The notes: generated by a model from the sequence alone, not told the origin. A stretch of DNA of 64,000 bases from Salinispora vitiensis (GCF_000378825.1 NZ_KB900388.1:357578-421577), one strand, 5' to 3'. Shown: positions 24,426-35,173, counted from the first letter of the stretch. Translations and numbers: made by a program.

Positions 24426-25315
24426 AGGGCGACCTCTCGGAAGATCTCGGCCAGCGACGGGACGACGGGTCGGAACTCGCGGACGGGTCCACGGGCGAGC
24501 GCGGCGTGGAGTACCGGTTGCTCATCGGCCCCCCGGGGCAGCTCGAACACGGCGCGGGCGCCCTCGAGCTCGACCAGGGCCACGCCCGGGTGGTCGCGTA
24601 GCCAGCCGGCGTCGTTCTCTACCACCAGTTCGTAGCGGGGTGCGGTGTGCGTGGCCCGCAGCTGCGTTCGGCTGCCGGCGGCGCGGATCGTCCCCGCGCT
24701 GATAATCACCAGGTCGTCGCAGAGCCGCTCCACCACGTCCAGCTGGTGGCTGGAGAAGAGCACCGGCACCCCCGCGGCGGCCCGTTCCTTCAGCACGTCG
24801 ACGACCGTGTCCACGGCCAGTGGGTCGAGGCCGGAGAAGGGCTCGTCGAGCACCAGCACCTCGGGGTCGGGGACCAGCGCGGCGACGATCTGGGCACGTT
24901 GCTGGTTGCCCAGCGACAGCTTCTCCAGCAGGTCGTTGCCGCGGTCGGCGAGACCGACCCGCTCCAACAACGTATCGGTGCTGCGCGCCGCAGCCGGCGC
25001 GGTCATCCCATGCAGCCGGGCCAGGTAGATGAGCTGTTCCCGGACCGCCATCTTCGGGTACAGGCCGCGTTCCTCCGGCATGTACCCGAAGCGCCGACGG
25101 ACCGTCCGGGTCAGCGGCGCCCCCCGCCAGGTCACCTGGCCAGCGTCGGCGGCGAGCACGCCGAGGATGATGCGCATCGTGGTGGTCTTGCCGGCACCGT
25201 TGCCGCCGACGAAGCCGGTCATCCGACCGGCCTCCGCGTCGAAGGACACATTCTGGAGCACGCGGCGGCCACCGAAGCTGCGGTCGACGCCGTCGAGTCG
25301 GAGCATGTTCGTCAC
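24422..25315 (-). CDS. ABC transporter ATP-binding protein (NatA-like)
   Basis: The 297-residue ATPase powers the adjacent permease. It shows Walker A (GGNGAGKTTT), the signature LSLGNQQRAQ, Walker B (VLVLDEPFSGLD) and the H-loop (SSHQLD). A C-terminal region of about 75 residues typical of exporter ATPases follows. The signature motif has N in place of the usual G or S before QQ. The GTG at 25315 is supported by TAGCGT 7 nt upstream. With the two-component genes just upstream on the same strand, the exporter may be a target of that system. Confidence 0.92.
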   Translation of the reverse strand: MTNMLRLDGVDRSFGGRRVLQNVSFDAEAGRMTGFVGGNGAGKTTTMRIILGVLAADAGQVTWRGAPLTRTVRRRFGYMPEERGLYPKMAVREQLIYLARLHGMTAPAAARSTDTLLERVGLADRGNDLLEKLSLGNQQRAQIVAALVPDPEVLVLDEPFSGLDPLAVDTVVDVLKERAAAGVPVLFSSHQLDVVERLCDDLVIISAGTIRAAGSRTQLRATHTAPRYELVVENDAGWLRDHPGVALVELEGARAVFELPRGADEQPVLHAALARGPVREFRPVVPSLAEIFREVAL

Positions 25316-25322
25316 GCTGGCA

Positions 25323-25328
25323 ACGCTA
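25323..25328 (-). promoter_or_regulatory. -10 box of a probable leaderless promoter
   Basis: TAGCGT on the minus strand lies 7 nt before the GTG of the ABC ATPase gene, showing that the exporter can be transcribed separately from the regulator genes upstream. Confidence 0.5.
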
Positions 25329-25396
25329 GATCACCTCGCGGCCCGTTCCGTCCCCCTGTAGGTGGACGACCGGCTCCACCCCGCGACGGAGGCGGG

Positions 25397-26089
25397 TCAC
25401 CTGCCCGGCCGCACCACCCCGTGCTCGTACGCGAAGACCACCGCCTGCACCCGGTCCCGCAGGCCGAGTTTGACCAGCACCCGGCTGACATGGGTCTTCA
25501 CGGTCGCCTCGCCGAGCCGGAGGGTGGCCGCGATCTCGGCGTTGCTCGCCCCGGAGGCGACCAGAACCAGCACCTCGTGCTCGCGTGGCGTGAGGTCCGG
25601 CAGCGCCCCGGCTGCCGTCGTTGGTTCGCCGCCCGGCCTGGCGAAGGCGGCGATCACTCGCCGGGTGAGTTCGGGGGCGATGAGGCCATCGCCGCGGGCG
25701 ACCACCCGGATCGCCGCCACGAGCGCCTCCGGCGTGCCGTTCTTCAGCAGGAATCCGCTGGCTCCGGCGCGCAGCGCGGCGAACAGGTAGTCGTCCCGGT
25801 CGAAGGTGGTGAGGATCAACACCGCCGGAGCATGCGGTCGGGCCAGGTCCGCAACGATCCGGCGGGTGGCCTCCAGCCCATCGACCCGGGGCATCTCCAC
25901 GTCCATCAGGACCACGTCCGGGCGGAGCGTCCCGGCCATGCTCACCGCCCGCTCGCCGTCCGCGGCCTCCCCGACGACCTGGATGTCGTCCTCCACCTCG
26001 AGGATGACCCGGAACCCGGTACGCACGAGGTGGTGGTCGTCGGCGAGCAGGATCCGGATGGCCCGGCTGGCCGCCGGCGCGGCGGTCAC
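25397..26089 (-). CDS. NarL/LuxR-family response regulator
   Basis: The 230-residue protein has a receiver domain (acidic pair in LADDHH, phosphoacceptor Asp in VVLMDVEMP) and a LuxR-type helix-turn-helix (LTPREHEVLVLVASGASNAEI and TVKTHVSRVLVKL). It is the partner of the kinase whose stop overlaps its GTG start. Such pairs next to a NatAB-like exporter often control that exporter in response to cell-envelope stress, which is inferred from position only. Confidence 0.93.
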   Translation of the reverse strand: MTAAPAASRAIRILLADDHHLVRTGFRVILEVEDDIQVVGEAADGERAVSMAGTLRPDVVLMDVEMPRVDGLEATRRIVADLARPHAPAVLILTTFDRDDYLFAALRAGASGFLLKNGTPEALVAAIRVVARGDGLIAPELTRRVIAAFARPGGEPTTAAGALPDLTPREHEVLVLVASGASNAEIAATLRLGEATVKTHVSRVLVKLGLRDRVQAVVFAYEHGVVRPGR

Positions 26090-27378
26090 GCCGCCTGCCG
26101 CTCGGTCAGCGACAGCGGGAGGCGGGCCCGGACCCGCCAGCCGCCGGCGGCGCGGGGGCCAACCTCCAGCGTGCCACCGTGGGTGGCGGCCCGCTCGCGC
26201 ATGCCGACCAGGCCCACCCCGTCGGCATTTGTCGTGCTGCTGCTGCGGCCGTCGTCGGTTACGTCCACCTCCACCTCGTGCGCCAGGTAGCGGATCCGCA
26301 CGTCCAGGGTGGTCGCGCCAACGGCGTGTCTGAGCGTGTTCGTCACCGCTTCCTGCACGATCCGGTACGTCGCCTGGGAGATCGACTCCGGGATCGGCAC
26401 CGGGTCGCCGTACACCCCCAACGCGGCTCCAAGGCCGGTCTCGCGCGCCCGCTCGACCACGGTGGCGACCTGGCCGATTCCGGGAGGCGGTTCGACGGTG
26501 TCCGGCTCGTGGTCGCGGGCCCGCAGGACGCCGAGCATCCGGCGTAGCTCGTCCACCGCCGTGCGGGCCGACTCCTCGACCGCGGCCAGTGCGATGCGGG
26601 CCTTGGCCGGGTCCCGGTCGAGGACCCGGCGGCCGGCGGCGGCCTGCACCCCCATCACCGAGACGTGGTGGGCGACGACGTCGTGCAGTTCCCGGGCGAT
26701 CCGCACCCGCTCCCCGATCACGGCGTGCGCTCTGACCTCGGCCTGCGACCGGCGTAGCTCGTCGGCCTGCGCCTGGAGCTCGTGCTCGCGTAGGGCGGCC
26801 AGCCAGGCGATCTCACCGAAGAAGTAGGCGAGCCCGAAGAACAGGATGTTGACGAGTGCGCCACTGAGCACCGCGGCGATCGGCGGGGGGATCGGTCCCA
26901 CGGCGTCGGCGAACGCCTCGGGGAGCGGGTCCGCCAGCAGACTGCGCAGCCGGATCGAGTACCAGATGCCCAGCCAACCCAACATGCCGGTGATCACGCC
27001 GATCCGAATCCGGCGGGCCAGGCGGCGGTCCTGTCCCCAGGCGCCGAGGGTGTAGATGGCGGTGAACAGTACCCCCGTGCTGATCTGCGTCTCGGGTGCG
27101 TAGCGGGCTTGTGCCGCGACGAAAGCGACCGAGATGACCAGCGTCGTCGCTACCGGGAATCGCCGCCGCCAGATCAGCGGTAGGCCCACCGCGACGGTCC
27201 AGAGCAGCTGTTCCGGGAACGACGGTGGCGGGCCGAGTAGGAACCAACCCGCGCCGCGGGTGAGGGTGAGGCTGGCTATCGCCAGTACGGTCACGGCCAG
27301 CCCCACGATGAGGTCCCGCCGTTGCTGCTCCGGGGTCGGCCCGGGCCGGCGCCAGTGCGTCCCCGCCACGGTATCCAT
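26086..27378 (-). CDS. Sensor histidine kinase, HisKA_3 (NarL-partner) type
   Basis: This 430-residue kinase has about five or six N-terminal membrane helices (residues 20-190) with short loops. A coiled segment follows, then the HisKA_3 dimerisation domain with the phosphorylated His in ARELHDVVAHHVSVMG and an ATPase domain with EAVTNTLRHA and the G1/G2 glycines (DDGRSS and GVGLVGMRERA). The architecture is that of DesK/LiaS-like sensors, which read membrane state through their helices. A TAACAT box 9 nt before the ATG may be its promoter. The response regulator overlaps its 3' end. Confidence 0.92.
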   Translation of the reverse strand: MDTVAGTHWRRPGPTPEQQRRDLIVGLAVTVLAIASLTLTRGAGWFLLGPPPSFPEQLLWTVAVGLPLIWRRRFPVATTLVISVAFVAAQARYAPETQISTGVLFTAIYTLGAWGQDRRLARRIRIGVITGMLGWLGIWYSIRLRSLLADPLPEAFADAVGPIPPPIAAVLSGALVNILFFGLAYFFGEIAWLAALREHELQAQADELRRSQAEVRAHAVIGERVRIARELHDVVAHHVSVMGVQAAAGRRVLDRDPAKARIALAAVEESARTAVDELRRMLGVLRARDHEPDTVEPPPGIGQVATVVERARETGLGAALGVYGDPVPIPESISQATYRIVQEAVTNTLRHAVGATTLDVRIRYLAHEVEVDVTDDGRSSSTTNADGVGLVGMRERAATHGGTLEVGPRAAGGWRVRARLPLSLTERQAA

Positions 27379-27528
27379 CGGTCGACGATGTTATCTCGCC
27401 GGACCGGCGCTGCTCCCGGCACGGGCTGGTGCCGGAGCCGGTCGCTCCGGGTTTGCCCGCGGAACTGCGCCGACGGCGGGGAGAGTTTCCGCTACAGTCG
27501 CAGTGGTTGATGTGGAGGGTGGGCGCTG

Positions 27529-27621
27529 ATGAGCGGCATCGAGCAGGGCGGGCCGAGCCCGGTGCTCGGCGTGCCCTCCGGCCCGCCAGCGCCTCGACCT
27601 ACTCCGCCGGCGCCCCGCTGA
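27529..27621 (+). CDS. Short proline-rich reading frame, possibly a gene remnant
   Basis: An ATG at 27529 lies 8 bases after GGAGGGT and encodes 30 residues, MSGIEQGGPSPVLG followed by proline-rich sequence. TACAGT at 27493-27498 could be its -10 box. The other forward frame also stays open from 27509, so an ancient frameshift is possible. I recognise no family. The rest of the 27379-27830 gap contains only the direct repeat noted separately and the proS leader. Confidence 0.25.
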   Translation: MSGIEQGGPSPVLGVPSGPPAPRPTPPAPR

Positions 27622-27659
27622 GCGACGCTCCGTCGCCGGCGGGTCTCCGCGCCGGCAAC

Positions 27660-27717
27660 CCTTCCGGCGGCTCGGCCCCTCCCGGCGCCTAGGCCCCTTC
27701 CGGCGGCTCGGCCCCTT
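27660..27717 (+). repeat. Direct repeat, two copies of about 21 bp
   Basis: CCTTCCGGCGGCTCGGCCCC occurs at 27660 and again at 27697, separated by TCCCGGCGCCTAGGCC-like sequence. It is a noncoding GC-rich duplication before proS. Confidence 0.65.
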
Positions 27718-27830
27718 CGCGCTCGCCGCCTTTCCGCTTCCCCGCTCGCACCCTGAGGTCATTCACCGCACAGACCCGGGCATTTCGTAACCCGGGAGCA
27801 GCGCATTTTCGATTTTGTGAGGGCACAGCC

Positions 27831-29618
27831 ATGAAAATGTCGACCATGTTCGGCGCCACCCTGCACACCGCGCCGGGACGTTCCGAGTCGGAGGGACACC
27901 AACTGCTCCAGCGGGCCGCCATGCTGCGGCAGGTCGGGCAGGGCATCTTCGCCTATCTTCCGCTGGGTTGGCGCACCCTCCGCAAGATCGAGGCCGTGCT
28001 GCGCGCGGAGCTGGAGCGCGTCGGGGGACAGGAGGTCTCGATGCCGGTGGTGAATCCGGCGGAGCTGTGGAAGCAGTCCGGCCGATACTTCACGGTCGGC
28101 CCGGAGCTGGCCCGCTTCCGGGATCGTCGCGGCCGGGACCTGGTCCTGGCGATGACCCACGAGGAGCTGGTGACGTTCCTCGGCCGGTCGGAGATCGAGT
28201 CCTACCGCCAGCTACCGCGGCTGGTGTTTCAGCTCCAGACGAAGTTCCGGGACGACCCGCGTCCGCGGGCTGGCCTGATCCGGGTACGGGAGTTCGTCAT
28301 GAAGGACGCGTACAGCTTTGATGTGGACGCGGCGGGGCTGGCGGCGCGGTACCGGACCCAGTATCAGGCGTACTTCACCATTTTTCGGCGGTGCGGGCTG
28401 CCGGTCGCGGCGGTCCGCTCCGATGTGGGCATGATGGGCGGCAGCCTGGCCCACGAGTTTGTCTACCTGACCCCGATCGGCGAGGACACCCTGCTGATCT
28501 GCGACTCCTGTGGCTTCGCCGCCAACCGGGAGACCGCCACCTTCGGCAAGCCGGCGCCGTCCACCGCGCCGTGGGCGGAGTTGGCGGAGGTCGCCACCCC
28601 GGGGGCCACCACCATCGAGGCGCTGACGGCGGCGCTGGGCGTGCCGGCGGCCGAGACCGCCAAGGCGATCTTCCTGGCCACGTCGCGGGAGGAGCGCGAC
28701 CAGACGGTGCGCACGGAGTTCATCCTGGCGGTCGTCCGGGGCGACATGGCGGCGAACGAGACCAAGATCGGCAACCTGGTGCAGGCGGCGGAGCTGCGTC
28801 CGATGACCGAGGAGGAGATCGCCAAGGTGGGCGCAGTGGCCGGCTACGGCTCGCCGGTCGGGGTGACGGGCGTGACCGTCGTCGTCGACGAACTGGTCGC
28901 CGCGTCCACGAACCTGGTCGCGGGCGCCAACCGGGAGGGTGTGCACCTGCGCAACGTCAACCTGGGGCGGGACTTCGTCGCCGATCACGTCGGCGATATC
29001 ACCGCCGCCCGTGCCGGTGACGCCTGCGTGGAGTGCGGTAGCGCACTGCGGACCGCCCGCGGGGTCGAGGTGGGGCAGATCTTCCAGCTCGGTACCCGCT
29101 ACTCGACCGCCCTCGGCGCGGAGTACCTGGACGCCGACGGCCAGCGTAAGCCGGTGACCATGGGCTGCTACGGCATCGGCGTGGGGCGGCTGCTCGCCTG
29201 CGTCGCGGAGGAGCACCGAGATGAGCGGGGGCTGCGGCTCCCGGTCACCATCGCGCCGTACCAGGTGCACCTCACCCTCCTGGACGACCTGGCGTCCGCC
29301 GCCGGTGAGCTGGCCCGGCGGGTCTACGACGAGCTCTGGGCGGCCGGGGTGGAGGTGCTCTTCGACGACCGGGCCGAGCGGGCCGGCGTCAAGTTCGCCG
29401 ACGCGGACGTGATCGGTCTGCCGCTGCGGCTCACCATCGGTCGGCGCAGCGTCACCGACGGTGCGGCCGAGATTCGGGACCGGGCGACCGGGGTCACGAC
29501 GCAGGTGCCGTTCGCCGAGGTGGTGGCCGAGCTGATCCGGCGGATCGCCGCCCTGCGCGCCGACATCGAGGCGACGGTGGTCCCGGTTGAGCTGCCGGCC
29601 GAGGTGTCCGCGGAGTGA
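27831..29618 (+). CDS. proS: Prolyl-tRNA synthetase, bacterial type
   Basis: This 595-residue class II enzyme charges tRNA-Pro. Motif 1 and motif 2 lie in the N-terminal third ([10 protein letters not shown] and [17 protein letters not shown]). The bacterial insertion domain that edits mis-charged alanyl-tRNA-Pro spans about residues 230-390. Motif 3 ([14 protein letters not shown]) and the anticodon-binding domain follow. The start ATG has a GTGAGGG site. It is followed after 184 bases by dnaE. Confidence 0.97.
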   Translation: MKMSTMFGATLHTAPGRSESEGHQLLQRAAMLRQVGQGIFAYLPLGWRTLRKIEAVLRAELERVGGQEVSMPVVNPAELWKQSGRYFTVGPELARFRDRRGRDLVLAMTHEELVTFLGRSEIESYRQLPRLVFQLQTKFRDDPRPRAGLIRVREFVMKDAYSFDVDAAGLAARYRTQYQAYFTIFRRCGLPVAAVRSDVGMMGGSLAHEFVYLTPIGEDTLLICDSCGFAANRETATFGKPAPSTAPWAELAEVATPGATTIEALTAALGVPAAETAKAIFLATSREERDQTVRTEFILAVVRGDMAANETKIGNLVQAAELRPMTEEEIAKVGAVAGYGSPVGVTGVTVVVDELVAASTNLVAGANREGVHLRNVNLGRDFVADHVGDITAARAGDACVECGSALRTARGVEVGQIFQLGTRYSTALGAEYLDADGQRKPVTMGCYGIGVGRLLACVAEEHRDERGLRLPVTIAPYQVHLTLLDDLASAAGELARRVYDELWAAGVEVLFDDRAERAGVKFADADVIGLPLRLTIGRRSVTDGAAEIRDRATGVTTQVPFAEVVAELIRRIAALRADIEATVVPVELPAEVSAE

Positions 29619-29747
29619 TCCGCTGGCGGCGGATGCGGCGGTGTCGGCCTGGCTCCGGGGCGGCACCGCCGGGATGCTCTTCCGGCCCCCCCGCCGCCCG
29701 GCCGGGCGCCCCGCGCGGCTCGCTGGAGGTGTGTCAGCGGCCAGGGA

Positions 29748-29753
29748 TAGGGT
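29748..29753 (+). promoter_or_regulatory. Putative -10 box for dnaE
   Basis: TAGGGT in the proS-dnaE gap would give a leader of about 43 bases before the ATG at 29803. Confidence 0.35.
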
Positions 29754-29802
29754 GGGCCGACCGTTCTTCTCACCACCCATGAAGCGACCCGGGGGGCCAC
29801 GC

Positions 29803-32800
29803 ATGGGCGATTCGTTCGCGCATCTGCACGTGCACACTGAGTATTCGATGCTCGACGGTGCGGCCCGGCTGAAGGACTTGTTCGCCGAGGTCAACCGGCA
29901 GGGGATGCCCGCCGTGGCGATGACCGACCACGGCAACATGCACGGCGCGAACGACTTCTACAAGCAGGCGATGGCGGCCGGCGTCAAGCCGATCCTGGGG
30001 ATCGAGGCGTACGTCGCGCCGGAGTCGCGGTTCCACAAGAAGCGGGTGCGCTGGGGGCGGCCGGAACAGAAGAGCGACGATGTCTCCGGCAGTGGTGGTT
30101 ACACCCACATGACCATCTGGGCGAAGAACAAGGTCGGTCTGCACAACCTGTTCAAGCTGACCAGCCGCTCCTTCACCGAGGGGTTCTTCGTCAAGTGGCC
30201 GCGGATGGACGCGGAGCTGCTCGCCGAGCATGCCGAGGGGTTGATCGCCACCACCGGCTGCCCCTCCGGCGAGGTGCAGACCCGGCTCCGGCTGGACCAG
30301 TACGACGAGGCGCTGAAGGCCGCCGCGAGATACCAGGACATCTTCGGCAAGGAGAACTTCTTCCTGGAGGTGATGGACCACGGCATCGACATCGAACGCC
30401 GGGTCCGCCAGGAGCTGACGGAGATCTCCCACAAACTGGATATCCCGCCGGTGGTGACCAACGACTCGCACTACACCTACCAGGCGCAGTCCGAGGCGCA
30501 CGACGTACTGCTCTGCGTGCAGACCGCGGCGAACGTCGCCGATCCGAACCGGTTCCGGTTCGACGGCAGCGGCTACTACATCAAGTCCGCCGACGAGATG
30601 CGCGCCGTCGACTCCTCCGACCTGTGGCTCGCCGGCTGCCGGAACACCCTGCTGGTCGCGGAGATGGTCGACCCGGCCGGGATGTTCGACTTCCGGAACC
30701 TGATGCCGGTCTTCCCGGTGCCGGAGGGGGAGACCGACGAGTCCTGGTTCCGCAAGGAGACCTTCAAGGGGCTCGCCCGCCGCTTCCCGAACGGCGTCCC
30801 GGAGACCCACGTCAAGCAGGCCGAATACGAGCTGGGTGTCATCATCCAGATGGGGTTCCCGTCCTACTTCCTCGTGGTGGCCGACTTCATCCAGTGGGCC
30901 AAGAACGAGGGAATCGCGGTGGGGCCGGGCCGCGGCTCGGCCGCCGGTTCGCTCGTCGCGTACGCGCTCGGCATCACCGACCTGGACCCGTTGCCACACG
31001 GTCTGATCTTCGAGCGGTTCCTCAACCCCGAGCGGGTCTCGATGCCGGATGTCGACATCGACTTCGACGAGCGTCGGCGCGGTGAGGTGATCAAATACGT
31101 CACGGAGAAGTGGGGCGAGGACAAGGTCGCCCAGATCGCGACCTTCGGCACGATCAAAGCGAAGGCCGCGATCAAGGATTCGGCGCGGGTGCTCGGCTAC
31201 CCGTACGCGGTCGGCGACCGGATCACCAAGGCGATGCCACCGGCGGTGATGGGTAAGGACATCCCGCTGACCGGCATCTTCGACCCGAAGCACTCCCGGT
31301 ACGCGGAGGCCGGCGAGATCCGTGGTCTCTACGAGTCCGACCCGGACGTCAAGAAGGTCATCGACACCGCCCGCGGGATCGAGGGGCTGATCCGGCAGAC
31401 GGGGGTGCACGCCGCCGGGGTCATCATGTCCGCCGAGCCGATCGTCGACCACATCCCGTTGATGCGCCGGGACGCCGACGGGGCGATCATCACGCAGTTC
31501 GACTACCCGACCTGCGAGTCGCTCGGGCTGCTGAAGATGGACTTCCTCGGCCTGCGAAACCTGACCATCATCGACGACGCGCTCAAGAACATCGAGAGCA
31601 ACCACGGGCGCACCGTCGACCTGCTCCAGCTGCCGCTGGACGACAAACCGACCTACGAGCTGCTGTCCCGGGGCGACACCCTGGGCGTGTTCCAGCTCGA
31701 CGGCGGGCCGATGCGGTCGCTGCTGCGGACCATGAAGCCGGACAACTTCGAGGACATCTCCGCCGTTCTGGCGCTGTACCGGCCGGGCCCGATGGGCGCC
31801 AACTCCCACACCAACTACGCGCTGCGCAAGAACGGCCTCCAGGAGATCACCCCGATCCACCCGGAGCTGGCCGAGCCACTGGAGGAGATCCTCGGCCCCA
31901 CCTACGGCCTGATCGTCTACCAGGAGCAGGTGCAGCGCGCCGCCCAGGTGCTCGCCGGCTACAGCCTCGGCAAGGCCGACCTGCTGCGCCGGGCGATGGG
32001 TAAGAAGAAGAAGGAGGTTCTCGACAAGGAGTTCGTGCCGTTCCGCGACGGCATGCGCGGCAACGGCTACTCCGACGAGGCCATCCAGACCCTGTGGGAC
32101 ATCCTCGTCCCCTTCGCCGACTACGCGTTCAACAAGGCCCACACCGCCGGGTACGGCCTGGTGTCGTACTGGACCGGCTACCTCAAGGCGAACTATCCGG
32201 CCGAGTACATGGCGGCGTTGCTCACCTCGGTGGGCGACGACAAGGACAAGATGGCGCTCTACCTGTCGGAGTGCCGCCGGATGGGCATCCAGGTGCTCCC
32301 GCCGGATGTGAATACCTCGGCCGGGCCGTTCACCCCGGTCGGCCGGGACATCCGGTTCGGCCTGGCCGCGATCCGCAACGTCGGCGCGAACGTGGTCACC
32401 GCGATCATGCGCTGCCGGGGGGAGAAGGGCGCCTACGCCGACTTCTACGACTTCCTGTCCAAGGTGGACGCGGTCGTCTGCAACAAGAAGACCATTGAAT
32501 CCCTGATCAAGGCGGGCGCGTTCGACTCGCTCAACCACTCCCGCCGGGGCCTGCTCACGGTGCACGCCGACGCCATCGACGCGTACGCCGACGTCAAGCG
32601 CAAGGAGGCCGTCGGCCAGTACGACCTCTTCGGCGCCGGGTTCGCCGACACCGACGCCGGGCAGAGCACCACGGTGATGCCGGTGATCGGCGAGGGGGAG
32701 TGGGACAAGCGGGAGAAGCTCGCTTTCGAGCGCGAGATGCTCGGCCTCTACGTCTCCGACCATCCGCTGTTCGGGCTGGAGCATGTGCTCGGTGCGGCGG

Positions 32801-33336
32801 CCGACACCACCATCGCGGCCCTCTCCGAGGAGGGGACCGTCCCCGACGGGACGGTGGTAACCCTCGCGGGCATCCTCTCCGGGGTGCAGCGCCGGGTCAC
32901 CAAGCAGGGCCGGGCGTGGGCGTCGGCGACACTGGAGGACCTGGCCGGCGGGGTGGAGACGCTGTTCTTCCCCAACACCTACGAGGTGATCGGGGAGTAC
33001 ATCGCCGAGGACGCGATCGTGGTGGTCAAGGGGCGGGTCGACCGCCGGGACGACACCCCGCGGATCATGGCCATGGACATGTCGATTCCGGATGTCAGCA
33101 GTAACCCGGCGAACAAGCCGGTCACCCTCACCATCCCGGTCACCCGCTGCACGCCGCCGTTGGTGGAGCGGCTCAAGGAGACCCTGGTGCTGCACCCGGG
33201 CGACGCGGAGGTGCACGTCAAGCTCCTCAACGGCGGCAAGGTGACCCGGCTGCGCCTCGGCCCGTTCCGGGTGGCACCGACGACCGCCCTGATGGCCGAC
33301 CTGAAGAGCGTCCTGGGCCCGGCCAACGTGGGCTGA
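29803..33336 (+). CDS. dnaE: DNA polymerase III alpha subunit
   Basis: This 1177-residue protein is the replicative polymerase catalytic subunit (DnaE1 type). The N-terminal PHP domain begins [16 protein letters not shown], and its histidines and acidic residues suggest the proofreading exonuclease that actinobacterial DnaE1 carries in place of a separate epsilon subunit. The palm catalytic aspartates lie in [10 protein letters not shown] at about residues 415-424. The beta-binding, helix-hairpin-helix and OB domains follow. ATG at 29803 gives the usual family start; an in-frame ATG at 29779 would add eight residues. It appears monocistronic. Confidence 0.97.
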   Translation: MGDSFAHLHVHTEYSMLDGAARLKDLFAEVNRQGMPAVAMTDHGNMHGANDFYKQAMAAGVKPILGIEAYVAPESRFHKKRVRWGRPEQKSDDVSGSGGYTHMTIWAKNKVGLHNLFKLTSRSFTEGFFVKWPRMDAELLAEHAEGLIATTGCPSGEVQTRLRLDQYDEALKAAARYQDIFGKENFFLEVMDHGIDIERRVRQELTEISHKLDIPPVVTNDSHYTYQAQSEAHDVLLCVQTAANVADPNRFRFDGSGYYIKSADEMRAVDSSDLWLAGCRNTLLVAEMVDPAGMFDFRNLMPVFPVPEGETDESWFRKETFKGLARRFPNGVPETHVKQAEYELGVIIQMGFPSYFLVVADFIQWAKNEGIAVGPGRGSAAGSLVAYALGITDLDPLPHGLIFERFLNPERVSMPDVDIDFDERRRGEVIKYVTEKWGEDKVAQIATFGTIKAKAAIKDSARVLGYPYAVGDRITKAMPPAVMGKDIPLTGIFDPKHSRYAEAGEIRGLYESDPDVKKVIDTARGIEGLIRQTGVHAAGVIMSAEPIVDHIPLMRRDADGAIITQFDYPTCESLGLLKMDFLGLRNLTIIDDALKNIESNHGRTVDLLQLPLDDKPTYELLSRGDTLGVFQLDGGPMRSLLRTMKPDNFEDISAVLALYRPGPMGANSHTNYALRKNGLQEITPIHPELAEPLEEILGPTYGLIVYQEQVQRAAQVLAGYSLGKADLLRRAMGKKKKEVLDKEFVPFRDGMRGNGYSDEAIQTLWDILVPFADYAFNKAHTAGYGLVSYWTGYLKANYPAEYMAALLTSVGDDKDKMALYLSECRRMGIQVLPPDVNTSAGPFTPVGRDIRFGLAAIRNVGANVVTAIMRCRGEKGAYADFYDFLSKVDAVVCNKKTIESLIKAGAFDSLNHSRRGLLTVHADAIDAYADVKRKEAVGQYDLFGAGFADTDAGQSTTVMPVIGEGEWDKREKLAFEREMLGLYVSDHPLFGLEHVLGAAADTTIAALSEEGTVPDGTVVTLAGILSGVQRRVTKQGRAWASATLEDLAGGVETLFFPNTYEVIGEYIAEDAIVVVKGRVDRRDDTPRIMAMDMSIPDVSSNPANKPVTLTIPVTRCTPPLVERLKETLVLHPGDAEVHVKLLNGGKVTRLRLGPFRVAPTTALMADLKSVLGPANVG

Positions 33337-33405
33337 CCTCCGCCGGGCCCGGTGCCGGGGGCCGCCCGCGCCGAATTGGTCGTCTGCGGCGGCGGGCCCG
33401 GTCGC

Positions 33406-33411
33406 TAGCGT
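33406..33411 (+). promoter_or_regulatory. -10 box of a probable leaderless promoter
   Basis: TAGCGT lies 7 nt before the ATG at 33419; no Shine-Dalgarno sequence is visible. Confidence 0.5.
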
Positions 33412-33418
33412 CGGTGCC

Positions 33419-34462
33419 ATGCGGATCGAGCAGGCACAGCAGCTGTGGCAGCCCCATGAGGGTTGGCTGAACACCGCCAGCTACGGGCTGCCGCCCGACC
33501 CGGCGTGGGCGGCGTTGCAGGAGGCGCTCGCCGGCTGGCGCACGGGGAACATGGGTGTGACAGGGGAGGGCTGGGACGAGGCCCAGACGCGTACCCGGGC
33601 GGCGTTCGCACGCCTGGTCGGTGTCCCCGAACGGGATGTCGCGATCGGCAGCTCGGCGTCGCAGCTGCTCGCGCCGGTGGCCGCGGCGCTGCCGGCGGGG
33701 GCGACCGTGGTGGTCCCGGAGGTCGAGTTCACCTCCAACCTCTTTCCCTGGCTGGCCCAGGAGCAGCGGGGCGTCCGGGTGCGGACGGTTCCGCTGGCGG
33801 GTCTCGTGGAGGCGATCGACGCCGACACCGACCTGGTCGCGTTCAGCCTGGTGCAGTCCGCCGACGGCACGGTGGCCGAGTATGCGGACATCGTCGCCGC
33901 GGCGCGGGCCCACGATGCCCTGGTGACGGTTGACGCCACCCAGGCCTGCGGTTGGCTGCCGTTCGACGCCGCGCTCGCGGATGTGGTCGTCGTCGCCGCG
34001 TACAAGTGGTTGCTGGCCCCACGGGGGACGGCCCTGGCCTACTACGCGCCCGAGCTGCGGGACCGGATGCGCCCGGAAGCCGCCGGCTGGTATGCCGGAG
34101 CCGACCCGCTGACATCTCTGTATGGTCCGCCGCTGCGCCTCGCCGACAGCGCCCGCCGCTTCGATATCTCCCCGGCCTGGTTCAGCTACATCGGTGCGGC
34201 TCCTGCCCTGGAACTGCTGCTGCAGGTGGGGGTGCCGGCGATCCACGCGCACAACATGGCGCTGGCCAACCGATTCCGCACCGGCCTGGGGCTGGCGCCC
34301 GGCGACAGCGCGATCACCACTGTCGAGGTGCCGGAGGCGCAGTCGCGCCTGGAGCGTGCCGGCCTACGGGCGGCGGTACGCGCCGGCCGGGTCCGGGTTT
34401 CGTTCCACATCTACTCCACCGAGGACGACGTCGATCGGGCCCTCACCGCGTTGACCGGCTGA
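33419..34462 (+). CDS. Class V aminotransferase-fold PLP enzyme
   Basis: The 347-residue protein resembles the small cysteine-desulfurase/isopenicillin-N-epimerase branch of class V aminotransferases. The cofactor lysine lies in VAAYKWLLAPRG, and VDATQACGWLP provides the aspartate contacting the cofactor nitrogen. The C-terminal domain is short, and the enzyme is smaller than IscS (about 400). No pathway neighbours help to choose a substrate. Its start is supported by the leaderless -10 box. It is the last intact gene before the low-GC island. Confidence 0.85.
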   Translation: MRIEQAQQLWQPHEGWLNTASYGLPPDPAWAALQEALAGWRTGNMGVTGEGWDEAQTRTRAAFARLVGVPERDVAIGSSASQLLAPVAAALPAGATVVVPEVEFTSNLFPWLAQEQRGVRVRTVPLAGLVEAIDADTDLVAFSLVQSADGTVAEYADIVAAARAHDALVTVDATQACGWLPFDAALADVVVVAAYKWLLAPRGTALAYYAPELRDRMRPEAAGWYAGADPLTSLYGPPLRLADSARRFDISPAWFSYIGAAPALELLLQVGVPAIHAHNMALANRFRTGLGLAPGDSAITTVEVPEAQSRLERAGLRAAVRAGRVRVSFHIYSTEDDVDRALTALTG

Positions 34463-34482
34463 CCGCCTGAAGCGTCTCGTAG

Positions 34483-34510
34483 CTGCCTGCTGCCTGCTGC
34501 CTGCTGCGAC
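34483..34510 (+). repeat. Heptanucleotide tandem repeat (CTGCCTG), about 3.6 copies
   Basis: CTGCCTG occurs three times in a row from 34483 and is followed by the variant CTGCGAC. It marks the left edge of the low-GC island, 20 bases after the aminotransferase stop. Confidence 0.8.
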
Positions 34511-34522
34511 CGCCAACAGCAT

Positions 34523-34553
34523 AAGCCCGACATCCTGCGAGTCGGGCCTTTTG
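34523..34553 (+). terminator. Hairpin with T tract, copy A of a related pair
   Basis: GCCCGAC (34525-34531) pairs with GTCGGGC (34541-34547), followed by CTTTTG. It probably terminates the aminotransferase transcript. The same outer sequence recurs at 35103-35133 with the loop in reversed orientation. Confidence 0.7.
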
Positions 34554-35102
34554 TTACGGGTTTACTGTCGAATGAAATTCGACATGGTCGCGACCAAAGA
34601 GAGGATCCGCCAGAAACAGAAAACTCAAGCGCAGGAGTAGCCCAAAGGTGGTCGCCAAGCTCCACACTATTTACGTCGAGCCTTGGCGCCGACGTGCCAG
34701 CAGTGCAGCTGCTTTGTTGCCCATGCGGCACTTTAACACGAGACTCTTGGAGTTCAGTGCTGTGAGGCTGGACATTAAACGTCGCCTGTGTCGGCTCGAC
34801 TCGATCCGTCCCGGAAGTAGTGCACTGCCTTGGTGCGGCGCCACAGTTTGACCTCGGTGACGCCGACCCAGTAGTAAAGCGTGGCCCGTTAGTTTTGGCG
34901 GGTAGCTGCGTTGGCGGATGAAACCCGACCGCTATTGCTGCGGTTAGCTGCGAGCGCGTTTTCGTGTGGCCAGCGCGGACCGCGGTTGTTGGGCCTGGTG
35001 GGATGCTCGCCGTCACCGCATACCTCTGGTGCCAGGGCACGGCGAGCCCTCGACGCCTGGCCGCCCTGAGCCGGTCCGCTTCGGCTGTGGTCGCCTCAGT
35101 AA
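34554..35102. other. Lower-GC intergenic stretch without a convincing gene
   Basis: About 550 bases between the two related hairpins have visibly lower GC and many stop codons. Reading frames up to 300 codons exist on the minus strand but have no family features or codon bias. A short minus-strand frame ending near 34776 (YYWVGVTEVKLWRRTK) looks protein-like but has no start and no recognised family. I regard the stretch as decayed or foreign DNA. Confidence 0.5.
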
Positions 35103-35133
35103 AAGCCCGACTCGCAGGGATCCGGGCCTTTTG
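35103..35133 (+). repeat. Hairpin, copy B of the related pair
   Basis: AAGCCCGAC at the left and CGGGCCTTTTG at the right are identical to copy A at 34523-34553 and equally spaced (31 nt in total), while the central 11 bases resemble the reverse complement of copy A's centre. The stem is shorter. It lies just past the end of the DUF397 remnant on the minus strand. Confidence 0.65.
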
Positions 35134-35173
35134 CTGACGATCGGTGCTGCTTGGTCGGTGTTGCAAACGCTCG

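Noticed and set aside
29770..33474. A 1234-codon minus-strand frame antisense to dnaE
   Set aside because: It mirrors dnaE codon periodicity and shows no recognisable domain.
34618..34680. Sequence that at first suggested a tRNA gene end
   Set aside because: No cloverleaf arms, anticodon loop or TTCRA-type T-loop can be formed.
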